From NCBI RefSeq assembly GCF_019603315.1, contig NZ_CP080649.1:2552176-2616175 (forward strand): DNA of 64,000 bases, given 5' to 3'. Below are positions 26,435 through 35,420 of this stretch, one piece after another. Every line of letters starts with the position of its first letter. The stretch's first letter is position 1. A program made the translations under genes and the position numbers. The notes beneath the pieces were generated by a model. It saw only the letters and a list, made by a program, of their open reading frames with translations, made no database searches and was not told where the DNA came from. The stretch comes from Ruficoccus sp. ZRK36. GTDB taxonomy: Bacteria; Verrucomicrobiota; Verrucomicrobiia; Opitutales; Cerasicoccaceae.

Positions 26435-27556
26435 TTATTCGTGACTGTCCCAGCCGTGGATGAAGGTGGAAATATCGCCGAGGCTCGGGCTCTTGGCGGT
26501 GCGGACGTAGGAGCCGGAGAAACTGACCGCGACGGTCAGGCAGGCTTCCGGCGAGAGGCCGAGCACCTGGCCGACGCTGAAGCCGGCGTTGAAGTGGTCG
26601 CCCGCGCCAGTCGTGATCTTCGGGTGCTCGCAGTACGGACCCTCGACGAAGAAGACCCCGTCCTTGGTCGCACAGGCGGCGCAGCGGGTGGGGTGGACGA
26701 CGACGCAGGAAATCTCCAGGTCCTGGCGGATGGTGTTGGCCATCTGCTTGAGATCCTTTTCGTCGGTGCCGACCTTGGAGTGGCCGAGGACCTTAAATAT
26801 CTGCTGGGCTTCGCTCAGGTTCAGGCCGAGGGTGACGGCCCCAAAGGCCTGATAGCGGCTGATGATCTTCAGCACGGTGCGGATGTCGCCCTCAGAGCGC
26901 TTGGCCGGGTCGGCCAGGTCAAAGAAGAAGCGGCGGTTCTCATGCGGCGGCAGGTTCGGGAAAACCTTGTCCAGCATGTCGTTAAAGGCCTGTGTCAGGT
27001 ACGGCAGCATGGTCCAGTTGACCATGGCGATGAGGTCGGCACGGGCCAGCATGTCGAGCAGTTGGCCTTCGCCCATGGCCTCGACCATGGCCGGGTAGGT
27101 GACCTCTTCGAGGGCGGCCATGTTACCGAGCATGATCTTGCCGTCCTTGAACTCGGCAGCGGTGGTCACGCCGGGATCGGTGATGGAAATGGCGTTGGTC
27201 TTGTCCGCAAATTCCTGGAAGACCGGGTGGATGGCGAGCTTACCGAGGGCGCCGATGTAGCGGGTGTTAAACCCGGCGGAGAGAACAGCGTTGGCCATGA
27301 TGGGGCCATTACCGCCGAGCTTTTCCATCTCCTGGTACATCTCGATATTGGCGCTCTTACCGGCAGCGGCAGAGATGCGGCTGCCAAACTCGGCAATGGT
27401 CTCGATCGCCTGATAGTCGTCGCCGGGGCCGAAGCGCTGATCGACCGGGTGAACAATCTTGTCCACGAAACCGTCGAAGCCGACGACGGCATTGCGTGAA
27501 GAAGCGGAAGCTGCCGTGTTGGCCAGCTCTTTCAGGGTCTTTTCGAGGTAATCCAT
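26435..27556 (-). CDS. PfkB/ribokinase-family sugar kinase
   Basis: 373 residues from the ATG at 27556 (MDYLEKTLKEL); an upstream in-frame extension to 27601 is unlikely. PfkB fold: N-terminal VVGFDGFVDKIVHPV, a middle GNGPIMANAVLSAGFNTRYIGALG segment, and the C-terminal ATP/anion-hole motif TTGAGDHFNAGFSVGQVLGL with the catalytic Asp. It phosphorylates a sugar or nucleoside; the residues do not let me name the substrate. Operon with tmk (3-bp gap). A 7-bp stem inverted repeat (CTCAGCG-CC-CGCTGAG, 27605-27620) lies about 50 bp upstream and could be an operator. Confidence 0.88.
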   Translation of the reverse strand: MDYLEKTLKELANTAASASSRNAVVGFDGFVDKIVHPVDQRFGPGDDYQAIETIAEFGSRISAAAGKSANIEMYQEMEKLGGNGPIMANAVLSAGFNTRYIGALGKLAIHPVFQEFADKTNAISITDPGVTTAAEFKDGKIMLGNMAALEEVTYPAMVEAMGEGQLLDMLARADLIAMVNWTMLPYLTQAFNDMLDKVFPNLPPHENRRFFFDLADPAKRSEGDIRTVLKIISRYQAFGAVTLGLNLSEAQQIFKVLGHSKVGTDEKDLKQMANTIRQDLEISCVVVHPTRCAACATKDGVFFVEGPYCEHPKITTGAGDHFNAGFSVGQVLGLSPEACLTVAVSFSGSYVRTAKSPSLGDISTFIHGWDSHE

Positions 27557-28007
27557 AGTCGTATGCGCTGCGAAATTGGGACACACACCCGCCGATGGCA
27601 AGCTCTCAGCGCCCGCTGAGTAAAATCTTTAGCGCTTCTAACTGCCCCATGTCGGGTCGCTAAGGGCCCGATCAGAGATGGGGGACACTGAGCAGAGAAA
27701 TGATCAATCGGAGTCCAGGTGGTCGCTTCCTTTTACCCGCCATACCTTCGTGCTCCCTGTGTACTTTGTGTCAGACCGGATTCGACGATTAACCACGGAT
27801 TTCGCGGATGACACGGATACCGGGGTTTTCCATCAGTGCTATCCGTGTCATCCGTGGTTGCTTCTTGTTCTTCGTGTCTTCGTTGCCTGTTTGGCGGTCT
27901 TTGTGGCCCTATTTTTTGATAAATGATAGGTTTGCTTGAAACCGAAGCCGTTTTCGCTTTTTCCTAGAGACAGCGGAGGCGCGTGCGTCCGTTTTCTCTC
28001 AAAAACC
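27557..28007. other. intergenic region with dispersed repeats, 451 bp
   Basis: No gene supported. It holds the inverted repeat CTCAGCG-CC-CGCTGAG (27605-27620) near the kinase promoter, the AACCACGGAT inverted repeat at 27,791-27,859, and flanking word repeats such as CTTCTTGTTCTTCGTGTC and GGCGGTCTTTGTGG (27,861-27,907). The exbB promoter probably lies in the last 80 bp. Confidence 0.55.
27791..27859. repeat. inverted repeat AACCACGGAT...ATCCGTGGTT
   Basis: The right arm (27841-27859) is ATCCGTGTCATCCGTGGTT. The left arm (27791-27818) is its complement, interrupted by a 9-base internal duplication. The loop is about 22 bases. From general knowledge, words of this kind are frequent intergenic repeats in Verrucomicrobiota and Planctomycetota; their function is not established. 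Confidence 0.7.
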
Positions 28008-28748
28008 ATGAATTTACCCAGTACATGGCTCTTTTTGGCTCAGGCCGCCGAGGAGCCCAATATCTTTACCTATTTCGGCGAGTCCAATATCGCGGGCAAG
28101 GCCATCGTGGTGGCCCTGCTGGTGTTCAGCCTGTTGGCGTGGACGATCATGATCGGCAAGTATCTGGACCTCTCGCGCCTGCGCTCGCTCAACCTGAACT
28201 TCGAGTCGCGCCTGGCCCAGCAGCGCGGCCTGCTCAAGCTCAACCTCGGCCGCAAGGCTTCCTCCCTCGGCCCCTACGCGGCGCTGGTCGAGGAGGCAGT
28301 GGACGCCTTTCACCGCTACGAGGGTGCGGGCTCCGAGCGCAGCCTGCGGGTCCGTATGGGCCACGTCGAGAACGCCCTCCAGCGCGGCGTCGCCCAGCAC
28401 TCCATCAAGTACGAGTCCAAGATGATCCTGCTCGGTTCGATCGTGACGGGGGCTCCCTTTCTCGGGCTGCTCGGTACGGTCTGGGGCGTGATGGACGCCT
28501 TTGGGTCGATGGCCCTGCAGGCCAGCGCCACTCTCCAGAATCTCGCTCCCGGTGTTTCCGGCGCGCTGCTCACCACTGTGGCCGGCCTGCTCGTGGCTAT
28601 CCCCTCGGTCTTCGGGTACAACTTCCTGCTCAGCCAGTCGAAGCTCCTCGTCACCGAGCTGGAGAACTTTGCCAGCTCCCTGGCGGACCGCATTGAGCTT
28701 GAGGTCGAGATCGCGCTGGAGGAAGGCACCGGCGACGAGCAAGAGTAG
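28008..28748 (+). CDS. exbB: ExbB/TolQ-type proton channel subunit
   Basis: Inner-membrane proton channel powering TonB. 246 residues from the ATG at 28008 (MNLPSTWLFLAQAAEE); a longer frame from 27936 is disfavoured. Three TM helices: about 30-50 (IVVALLVFSLLAWTIMI), about 142-165 (ILLGSIVTGAPFLGLLGTVWG) and about 180-205 (GALLTTVAGLLVAIPSVFGYN). The conserved APFLGLLGTVWGVMDAF and TTVAGLLVAIP blocks place it in MotA/TolQ/ExbB. The following exbD and tonB genes favour ExbB over TolQ. Confidence 0.92.
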   Translation: MNLPSTWLFLAQAAEEPNIFTYFGESNIAGKAIVVALLVFSLLAWTIMIGKYLDLSRLRSLNLNFESRLAQQRGLLKLNLGRKASSLGPYAALVEEAVDAFHRYEGAGSERSLRVRMGHVENALQRGVAQHSIKYESKMILLGSIVTGAPFLGLLGTVWGVMDAFGSMALQASATLQNLAPGVSGALLTTVAGLLVAIPSVFGYNFLLSQSKLLVTELENFASSLADRIELEVEIALEEGTGDEQE

Positions 28749-28817
28749 GGCGCTATCAGCTCTTTAGACTTTTTTAAACGGGTACGGCAGACGCGCGAAC
28801 GCTTCACAGAATAACAT

Positions 28818-29234
28818 ATGGCACGGACTTTCAGGCGTAAAAAGAGCATGACGGCGGTCTCGGAGATCAATGTGACTCCGCTGATCGACCTCGCCTTTTC
28901 GCTGCTGATCATCTTCATGATCACCACGCCGCTGCTGGAGCAGACCATCCCGCTGGAGCTGCCCGTCGAGTCGCAGCGCCCGCAGGTTTCCCGCGAGGAG
29001 GTGGAGTTTCAGGTCATCTCCATTGACCGCGCGGGGCAGGTGTTTTGGGGCAAGGACCCGGTCAGCCTCTCCAAGCTCGACGACTTGCTCGGTGGGCTGG
29101 AGGCCCAGTCTAACCCGCCCGTCATCAGCCTGCGTGCAGACCGCACCCTGCGCTACCAGAAGGTGATCGAGATCATTGATATGATCAAGGCACACAAACT
29201 CTCCCGGCTGAATCTCGATACGCAGGTACAATGA
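28818..29234 (+). CDS. exbD: ExbD/TolR-type biopolymer transport protein
   Basis: 138 residues: a short cytosolic N-terminus, one TM helix (about 20-40) and a periplasmic domain. SEINVTPLIDLAFSLLIIF contains the essential membrane Asp24 at the position of Asp23/25 in TolR/ExbD. It forms the proton-motive-force motor with ExbB and passes energy to TonB. 69 bp after exbB; its stop overlaps the tonB start by 4 bp. Confidence 0.93.
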   Translation: MARTFRRKKSMTAVSEINVTPLIDLAFSLLIIFMITTPLLEQTIPLELPVESQRPQVSREEVEFQVISIDRAGQVFWGKDPVSLSKLDDLLGGLEAQSNPPVISLRADRTLRYQKVIEIIDMIKAHKLSRLNLDTQVQ

Positions 29235-30040
29235 GCAAGCGGACGACCACACGTGGCTTTTGGGTCTCGATCACGGTCCACGTCCTGTTCTTCGGGGCGA
29301 TCCTGCTCATGATTGCCTGGAAGCGTATGCACAAGCCCGAGGTGCCGGTGATCTTTGAGCTGGTCGAGCCGCCGAGCGAACAGCAGATGGAGACGCCTTC
29401 CGAGCCCGTTACCGAGCCGGAGCCACAGCCCGAGGAGCCCCTCATTGACGCCCCGAAGATCGCTCCCTCCGAGCCGGTCGATATCCCGGACCTTAACATC
29501 CCTGAGCCTGAGCCGGAACCTGAGCCAACCCCTCCGCCTCCCGAGCCCAAGCCGACTCCGACCCCCAAACCGAAGTCCGAGCCCAAGCCCACTCCCAAGC
29601 CGACAACGCCCACGATGACGGCGGCTGAGTTTAACAAAAAGTTTGGCAAGCCCTCACAGGCCAAACCGAAACCGGTGAAGCCAGCCGCGACGCCGACGCT
29701 CCGCGTCTCGCAGCCGGTGGTGCGCTCGAACACCAGCGCCGGGTCTTCCAATCCGGCGGACCAGCGCGCGCTTGAGTCCTTTATCGCACGGCTGCGCCGT
29801 CAGATCGAGCTGGCCTGGGACAAGCCCGAATCGCTCGAAGGTACCGAGGTCTACGCGGTGGTCAACGTCACCGTACAGCCTAACGGCTCGCTCAACCCGG
29901 TGGTGCTCATCACCCCCAGCGGGAGCCAGATTTTTGACCGCTCGATCCTGACCGCTGTGCGCCGCGCCCGTAATATCGGAGGTGCGCCCTCCGGCCAGGC
30001 CGTTACAGTGAGCTACACCTTCCGCATGATCGAGCGCTAG
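29231..30040 (+). CDS. TonB-type energy transducer
   Basis: 269 residues. One N-terminal TM helix (about 10-28, GFWVSITVHVLFFGAILLMIAW). A long Pro/Glu then Pro/Lys linker (about 45-130) spans the periplasm. The C-terminal TonB/TolA-like domain (about 170-269) includes ALESFIARLRRQIELAWDKPE and VNVTVQPNGSLNPVVLITPSG, ending SYTFRMIER. The layout and operon with exbB-exbD make a TonB-like role in outer-membrane transport likely. The FDRSILTAVRRA segment is also seen in TolA-type proteins, so TolA is the alternative. Confidence 0.85.
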   Translation: MSKRTTTRGFWVSITVHVLFFGAILLMIAWKRMHKPEVPVIFELVEPPSEQQMETPSEPVTEPEPQPEEPLIDAPKIAPSEPVDIPDLNIPEPEPEPEPTPPPPEPKPTPTPKPKSEPKPTPKPTTPTMTAAEFNKKFGKPSQAKPKPVKPAATPTLRVSQPVVRSNTSAGSSNPADQRALESFIARLRRQIELAWDKPESLEGTEVYAVVNVTVQPNGSLNPVVLITPSGSQIFDRSILTAVRRARNIGGAPSGQAVTVSYTFRMIER

Positions 30041-30328
30041 GCAGGGGTGGTGCGTGACCGCACGGGACACTGAGGGGCTCTGCCCCAATGCGACAAGAAA
30101 GGCCGCTACCATTTTCTTTTCACGCCTTTAAAAAAAAGACGAAGCCGCGCGGGGATCCGCGCGGCTTCGCTTAGGGTTGTGGCTTCCGGAGTTGTATCGG
30201 AGTGGGGTGGGTCCGGCTCCGGCTTGCCATTGGGCATGGAGTTCCTTGGGCCTGCTCGGGTGGAGCGCCTGTGGCGGGGAAGACCGAAGCCTCCCCCGCC
30301 CGTGGGCTTCTCACCTTCGCGTGTGTCC
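30041..30328. other. convergent intergenic region tonB / glpD
   Basis: 288 bp without a gene. It contains GGGGC-TCT-GCCCC (30074-30086), whose complement reads TTGGGGCAGAGCCCC and matches a stem of the mosaic repeats, and the strong glpD terminator (30,127-30,169). No separate terminator for tonB was seen. Confidence 0.5.
30127..30169 (-). terminator. strong rho-independent terminator of the glp operon
   Basis: A perfect 13-bp stem (30140-30152 with 30157-30169; CGAAGCCGCGCGG) with a GGAT loop. On the minus strand it is followed by TC and seven T's (30137-30131). It ends glpF-glpK-glpD transcription 160 bp after the glpD stop. Confidence 0.9.
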
Positions 30329-31885
30329 TTAGAAAATATAGCCTTCCGCCAGTTTCGTGTATTCTGCCACCTGGGCGCTTTTCCAGGCCTCGTCCTGCCC
30401 CAGCTCGGCGGCCAGCAGGTCGGCCACGACGGGCGCGGCCTCGATAGAGGCGCGGGCGTTGAGGAGCATGGCACGGGTGCGCCGGGCCAGTACGTCCTCG
30501 ACGGTGCGGGCCATTTCCTCGCGTGCGTGCCAGACGGCTTCGGCCTTCTGATAGGGCAGGGCGGGGTGAATGGGCTCGCCGAGGGAGGCGTCCTGTTTGA
30601 TCAAGGCGTCGATCTTGAGACCTTCGCAGCCGTAGGGGGCGAGGTTCTGGCGCGCAGGCTCGGCATGCGTCCAGCCGTGGATCTGCATCTCCTCGGTGCG
30701 GCAACGCCGCTCGGAGAGGCCGCCGAGTGTCTGGGCCTGGTCGATCACGTCCTCAGCCATCTTGCGGTAGGTCGTCCATTTACCACCCGTGAGGGTGATC
30801 AGGCCGCTGCCGCTGACGATGATGCTGTGGTCGCGTGAAAGCGCGGCTGTGTCGCTGCCATCGCCATGCTTCACCAGCGGGCGCAGCCCGGCGAAGATAC
30901 TGAGCACGTCGTCGGCGCTCGGATCGTCCGTGAGGTACTTGCAGGCGTGGGTGAGCACAAACTCCCGCTCTTCGGGCAGGGCGCGCGGCTCAAGGCTGTG
31001 GGTGGGTAAAGGTGTGTCGGTGGTGCCGACCACGACATGGTCGTGCCACGGTACCGCGAAGAGCACGCGACCATCCGCCGTTTTCGGGATCATGATGGCG
31101 GAGGAGCCGGGCAGGAAGCGCTTCGGGAGCACGATGTGGATGCCCTGGCTGACCGCGATGATGTTCTTGGCTGCCGGCTCGTCCATGCGGCGCATGTCGT
31201 CGGCGAAGACCCCGGTCGCGTTGATGACCGTCTTGGCGCGCACGGTGAACTGGCCGCCGCCTTCGAGGTCTTCGATCTCGACCCCGGCGACCACGCCGTT
31301 TTCCTTGATCAGGCCGACGCAGCGGCAGTAGTTCAGCACGGCTGCACCGAGCTTCTCGGCGGTCTGGGCGAGGTTCACGGCCAGACGGGAGTCGTCAAAC
31401 TGCCCGTCGTGGTAAATCACGCCGCCGACGAGGTTTTCGGTCTCGACGGTGGGGATTTCCTTAATGGTCTCCTCGCGACTAAGGTGGTGCGAGGGGGCGA
31501 GCCCGAGCTTACCGGCGAGCTGGTCGTAGACCTTCATGCCGATGCCGTAGAAGGGGCCTTCCCACCAGGAGTAGTTCGGGATGACAAAGGCCTGCGAATG
31601 CACCAGGTGCGGGGCGTTATGGGTCAGGCGACCGCGTTCGCGCAGAGCCTCCAGCACGAGCGAGACATTGCCCTGCTGCAGGTAGCGCACACCGCCGTGC
31701 ACGAGCTTGGTCGAGCGGCTTGAGGTGCCCTTGGCGAAGTCGGCCTGCTCGAAGAGTGCGACGGAGTGCCCGCGGGAGGCCGCATCAACGGCAGCTCCCA
31801 GCCCGGATGCACCGCCGCCGACGATGACGACGTCAAAGGGCTTGTCGGCATTCTTGGCCCGGTCGAGTGAAGTTTCTCGTTTCAT
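30329..31885 (-). CDS. glpD: aerobic glycerol-3-phosphate dehydrogenase
   Basis: FAD enzyme oxidising glycerol-3-phosphate to dihydroxyacetone phosphate and passing electrons to quinone; peripheral membrane. 518 residues. N-terminal FAD fold DVVIVGGGASGLGAAVDAASRGHSVAL; FAKGTSSRSTKLVHGGVRYLQ is the family signature. The C-terminal DAO_C domain starts near 390 (EEMQIHGWTHAEPA). Length and motifs are normal. Third gene of glpF-glpK-glpD; it closes the pathway for glycerol entry into glycolysis. Confidence 0.96.
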   Translation of the reverse strand: MKRETSLDRAKNADKPFDVVIVGGGASGLGAAVDAASRGHSVALFEQADFAKGTSSRSTKLVHGGVRYLQQGNVSLVLEALRERGRLTHNAPHLVHSQAFVIPNYSWWEGPFYGIGMKVYDQLAGKLGLAPSHHLSREETIKEIPTVETENLVGGVIYHDGQFDDSRLAVNLAQTAEKLGAAVLNYCRCVGLIKENGVVAGVEIEDLEGGGQFTVRAKTVINATGVFADDMRRMDEPAAKNIIAVSQGIHIVLPKRFLPGSSAIMIPKTADGRVLFAVPWHDHVVVGTTDTPLPTHSLEPRALPEEREFVLTHACKYLTDDPSADDVLSIFAGLRPLVKHGDGSDTAALSRDHSIIVSGSGLITLTGGKWTTYRKMAEDVIDQAQTLGGLSERRCRTEEMQIHGWTHAEPARQNLAPYGCEGLKIDALIKQDASLGEPIHPALPYQKAEAVWHAREEMARTVEDVLARRTRAMLLNARASIEAAPVVADLLAAELGQDEAWKSAQVAEYTKLAEGYIF

Positions 31886-31939
31886 CGTGGAATATCCTTT
31901 CGGTTAAAAACGTTGGTTGATGGTGGCGGTTTTGTGAAA

Positions 31940-33457
31940 TTACGATTCGGCCTCGTCGGAGGCTTCCTCCCAGTTCTTGGCGCGCTGGAGGGCCTTGTCC
32001 CAGCCCTTGCGCAGGGGTTCCATCGCCTCGGCGCCGCGCTTGGGCTCGTAGGTGCGGTCCTTCTCCCAGTACTTGCTGATGTCCTCACGGCTTTCCCAGA
32101 AGCCCACGGCGAGCCCGGCCAGATAAGCCGCGCCCAGAGCGGTGGTTTCGATGCACTTGGGCCGCAGGACGGAGCACTGGAGCAGGTCTGCCTGGAACTG
32201 TAGTAGCGGGTCACTACGGCTGGCGCCGCCATCCACGCGCAGTTCCTTGAGCTTCAGGCCGCTGTCTTTTTCCATGGCCGAGATCAGGTCTGCACTCTGG
32301 AAGGCGATGGACTCCAGCGCGGCGCGGCAGATGTGGGAGCGGTTCGTGCCACGGGTGATGCCGAGAGCGGCACCGCGTGCGTACGGGTCCCAGTGGGGGG
32401 CACCCAGCCCGGCAAAGGCCGGTACGAGGTACATGCCGCCGGCGTCATCGACGATGGAGGCGAGCCAGTCCAGCTCCTGCGCAGTACGTACGAGCTGAAG
32501 CTCGTCGCGAATCCACTGCACAACCGCCCCGCCGATGAAGACCGAGCCCTCCAGCGCGTACTCGGTCTTGTCGCCGATGCGCCAGGCCACCGTGGTGAGC
32601 AGGTTGTTCTTTGAGCGCACGGGCTTTTCGCCCATGTTCATGAGCAGGAAGCAGCCGGTGCCGTAAGTGTTCTTGGCCATGCCGGGGGAGAAGCAGGCCT
32701 GCCCGAAGAGCGCGGCGTGCTGGTCACCGGCAATACCCGCGATGGGAGCACCGCCGGGATAGAGGTTGCGCTCGACAGTACCATACACCTCGGAGCACGA
32801 CTTGATCTCGGGCAGCATGCTGCGCGGGATGTTAAAGAGCTTGAGCATGTCGTCGTCCCAGTCGTCCTTCTCCAGGTTATAGAGCAGGGTACGGGAGGCG
32901 TTGGTCACGTCGGTGACGTGGACCTTGCGACCGGTGAACTGCCAGATCAGCCAGCTGTCAACGGTACCGAAGAGCAGCTTGCCGTCTTCGGCCTTTTGGC
33001 GGGCGCCATCAACGTTCTCAAGGATCCAGCGGATCTTCGTCCCGGAGAAGTACGGGTCGAGACGCAGGCCGGTTTTTTCGGTCACCATTTCCTCCAGGCC
33101 CTCCTCCTTGAGCTTGCGGCAATAGTCGGCGGTGCGGCGGTCTTGCCAGACGATGGCGTTGTAGACGGGCCGCCCGGAGTCCTTGTCCCAGACGATGGTG
33201 GTTTCGCGTTGGTTAGTCACGCCGACAGCGGCGATGACGTCCGTCGTCAGGTCGGCCCGTGAAATGGCTTCAGCTGCGGTCGAACTCTGACTGGACCAGA
33301 TTTCCATCGGGTCGTGCTCGACCCAGCCGGGCTTGGGGTAAATCTGGCGAAACTCTTTCTGCGCCACAGCGGCGACGTGCCCGTCGTGGTCGAAGACGAT
33401 GGTGCGGGAGCTGGTGGTTCCCTGGTCTAAGGCGAGGATATATTTTTTGGAGGACAT
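31940..33457 (-). CDS. glpK: glycerol kinase
   Basis: Phosphorylates glycerol with ATP. 505 residues, FGGY family. The N-terminal phosphate-1 motif [18 protein letters not shown] is intact. [28 protein letters not shown] matches the canonical glycerol kinase block, and [20 protein letters not shown] and [18 protein letters not shown] match the C-terminal ATPase domain. [18 protein letters not shown] matches the family but has Ser where many enzymes have Asn (DGGAxxN). 54 bp upstream of glpD. Confidence 0.97.
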   Translation of the reverse strand: MSSKKYILALDQGTTSSRTIVFDHDGHVAAVAQKEFRQIYPKPGWVEHDPMEIWSSQSSTAAEAISRADLTTDVIAAVGVTNQRETTIVWDKDSGRPVYNAIVWQDRRTADYCRKLKEEGLEEMVTEKTGLRLDPYFSGTKIRWILENVDGARQKAEDGKLLFGTVDSWLIWQFTGRKVHVTDVTNASRTLLYNLEKDDWDDDMLKLFNIPRSMLPEIKSCSEVYGTVERNLYPGGAPIAGIAGDQHAALFGQACFSPGMAKNTYGTGCFLLMNMGEKPVRSKNNLLTTVAWRIGDKTEYALEGSVFIGGAVVQWIRDELQLVRTAQELDWLASIVDDAGGMYLVPAFAGLGAPHWDPYARGAALGITRGTNRSHICRAALESIAFQSADLISAMEKDSGLKLKELRVDGGASRSDPLLQFQADLLQCSVLRPKCIETTALGAAYLAGLAVGFWESREDISKYWEKDRTYEPKRGAEAMEPLRKGWDKALQRAKNWEEASDEAES

Positions 33458-33517
33458 GTTCTACGAAGGGTTGGAGTGAGGTTTGGGCGTTGGTGGTGAG
33501 ATAGGTTTTTGAGAGTG

Positions 33518-34264
33518 CTAAAGATTGAGCAGGACAAAGAGCTGCGCGCCGGTTATTCCGCCCAGGATCGGGGCGACGATCGGCACCCAGGCGTAGGCCC
33601 AGTCAGAGGTGCCTTTACCAGGGATCGGTAGGAAGGCGTGTGCGATGCGCGGGCCCAGGTCACGGGCAGGGTTGATGGCGTAGCCGGTAGGACCACCCAG
33701 GGACATACCGATGGCGACGATCAACAGACCGACCAGCATCGGGCCGAACCATGTGCCGATGGCACTGCTCCAGGCTGCGGCGTCACTGTCGGCTCCGAGA
33801 GCGACTTTACCCAGCGCGAGGATGACAAAGAGCAGGATAGCCGTACCGATGAACTCAGTGATAAAGGCCGGGCCAAACTTACGGATGGCCGGGGCAGTGC
33901 AGTGGCAGGCGAGCTTGCCGGCGGGGTCGTCCGTCTGCCCCCAGTGGGCGTAGTAGGTGAGGAAGACCAGCGTCTGGCCAATGATCGCACCCACCATCTG
34001 TGAGCCGATGTAGCCGGGCACCTGCGCCCAGTCAAAAGCTCCGATCGAGGCGAGACCGAGCGTGACTGCCGGGTTGATGTGTGCGCCGGATATCCGCCCG
34101 ACCGCATAGACGGCGAGCATGACAGCCAGGCCCCACGCGATGGTAATAACGACCCAGCCGCCGTCTTTACCTTTGGATTTGGCTAGAACTACGTTGGCGA
34201 CGACTCCGTTGCCGAACAGAATAAGTAATGCAGTGCCTACGCACTCGGCTAGATATGGACTCAT
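33518..34264 (-). CDS. glpF: glycerol uptake facilitator (aquaglyceroporin)
   Basis: Major intrinsic protein channel for glycerol diffusion. 248 residues from the ATG at 34264 (MSPYLAECVGTALL); a 20-codon upstream extension is not family-like. Six TM helices and two half-helices: GAHINPAV and GYAINPARD. The Asp after the second NPAR is the mark of glycerol-conducting members rather than water-only aquaporins. First gene of the operon, 60 bp before glpK and divergent from the DeoR regulator. Confidence 0.94.
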   Translation of the reverse strand: MSPYLAECVGTALLILFGNGVVANVVLAKSKGKDGGWVVITIAWGLAVMLAVYAVGRISGAHINPAVTLGLASIGAFDWAQVPGYIGSQMVGAIIGQTLVFLTYYAHWGQTDDPAGKLACHCTAPAIRKFGPAFITEFIGTAILLFVILALGKVALGADSDAAAWSSAIGTWFGPMLVGLLIVAIGMSLGGPTGYAINPARDLGPRIAHAFLPIPGKGTSDWAYAWVPIVAPILGGITGAQLFVLLNL

Positions 34265-34390
34265 GGGGGGTATGGGGGTTGAGTTAAGAACGAGGGTGGG
34301 ACACTGTCCCGCTGGGGATACCACTAATTAAAATCAGCTTCTACGTTTGTTCAAGTCATTAGTGCGTATTGACTTACGTATTGTTCCGTG

Positions 34391-34477
34391 CCTTGCGCTT
34401 CGCAAGGTTTTGCGTGATAAGCCTGCTGGACTTTTGATTCCTGTGGGGAACAAGGGTTGCAGACTTGCGTTCGCAAG
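34391..34477. promoter_or_regulatory. two related palindromes upstream of the regulator, candidate operators
   Basis: CCTTGCG-CTT-CGCAAGG at 34391-34407 and CTTGCG-TT-CGCAAG at 34464-34477, both in the 284-bp divergent region between glpF and the DeoR-type gene; a half site CCTTGCG follows near 34495. Shared stem words make them candidate binding sites of the regulator. The first has a 3-base loop like the mosaic hairpins, so it may instead be repeat-derived. Confidence 0.35.
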
Positions 34478-34548
34478 AAATCGAAGGTCTTATCCTTGCG
34501 TTTTCCAAGTTGTGGGCTAGTGTAGCCCTGTCACTTTTTTTGAAAAAA

Positions 34549-35331
34549 ATGCTCCCAGCCCAACGTCAGGAAGTCATTTTGCGTCGGATCGAGGCCGAAG
34601 GTTCGGTCAAGAGCGGGCAGCTTGCGCGTGATTTCGGAGTGACCAATGAGACGATCCGCAAGGATCTCGAAGCGCTCGAAGACGCACGCCGGGTGATTCG
34701 GATCCATGGTGGGGCTACGCGCCTGTCGGACTCCCGGCATGACCTGCCGCTGCCCGCGCGCCAGACCGTCAACCGCTTTGAGAAAACGGTGGTCGCAAAG
34801 GCCGCCGCATCGCTCGTGGGCGCGAGAGACACGCTCTTTCTGGATGCCAGCTCGACCGTGCTGGCGATGACGGACTACCTGCCGCAGGAGCCGCTCACCA
34901 TCCTGACCAATGCGCACCATGTGATCGTCGCGCTTGGCGGACGGCCCGGTTACGATTTGATCTGTACGGGCGGCAGCTACGAGGAGCGTTCGCGCTCCTA
35001 CGTGGGAGTGGTGGCAGAGGATTCCCTGCGGCGCTTTCTGATTAAATGGCTCTTTGTCGGCGTGGATGGCCTGCACCACGAGATCGGTGCCTCCGAGGTC
35101 AACCCCGGTCAGGCTGCCCTCAAGGAGCGGCTCATCCCTCGGGCCGAGCGCGTCTGTGTCGTCTGCGACTCAAGCAAGCTGGAGACGAAAAGCCCCTTCA
35201 TCTTTGCCCAGCCCCAGCAGGTGAATGTATTGGTGACGGATGACGGCGCTGATCCCGCTATACTCGGGCTCTATGAGCGGCAGGGGATTCGTGTGATCGC
35301 CGCGCCGCTGGCCGGTGACGCCCGTTTCTGA
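34549..35331 (+). CDS. glpR: DeoR-family transcriptional regulator, probable GlpR
   Basis: 260 residues from the ATG at 34549 (MLPAQRQEVILRRI); a longer frame from 34465 is open but atypical. DeoR N-terminal HTH (about 5-60): GSVKSGQLARDFGVTNETIRKDLEALEDARRVIRIHGGAT is the standard signature. The C-terminal sugar-phosphate sensor domain shows DTLFLDASSTVLAM and LFVGVDGLHHEIGASEVN. It most likely represses the divergent glpFKD operon in response to glycerol-3-phosphate. The name rests on context. Confidence 0.87.
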   Translation: MLPAQRQEVILRRIEAEGSVKSGQLARDFGVTNETIRKDLEALEDARRVIRIHGGATRLSDSRHDLPLPARQTVNRFEKTVVAKAAASLVGARDTLFLDASSTVLAMTDYLPQEPLTILTNAHHVIVALGGRPGYDLICTGGSYEERSRSYVGVVAEDSLRRFLIKWLFVGVDGLHHEIGASEVNPGQAALKERLIPRAERVCVVCDSSKLETKSPFIFAQPQQVNVLVTDDGADPAILGLYERQGIRVIAAPLAGDARF

Positions 35332-35420
35332 CCGAGGGCATTTTGCCTGTGTTTCGGATAAATCCATTCAATCAGCTACAGACTTGTCTTTTGTGATGAG
35401 TAAATTTACATTTGGCCCCG

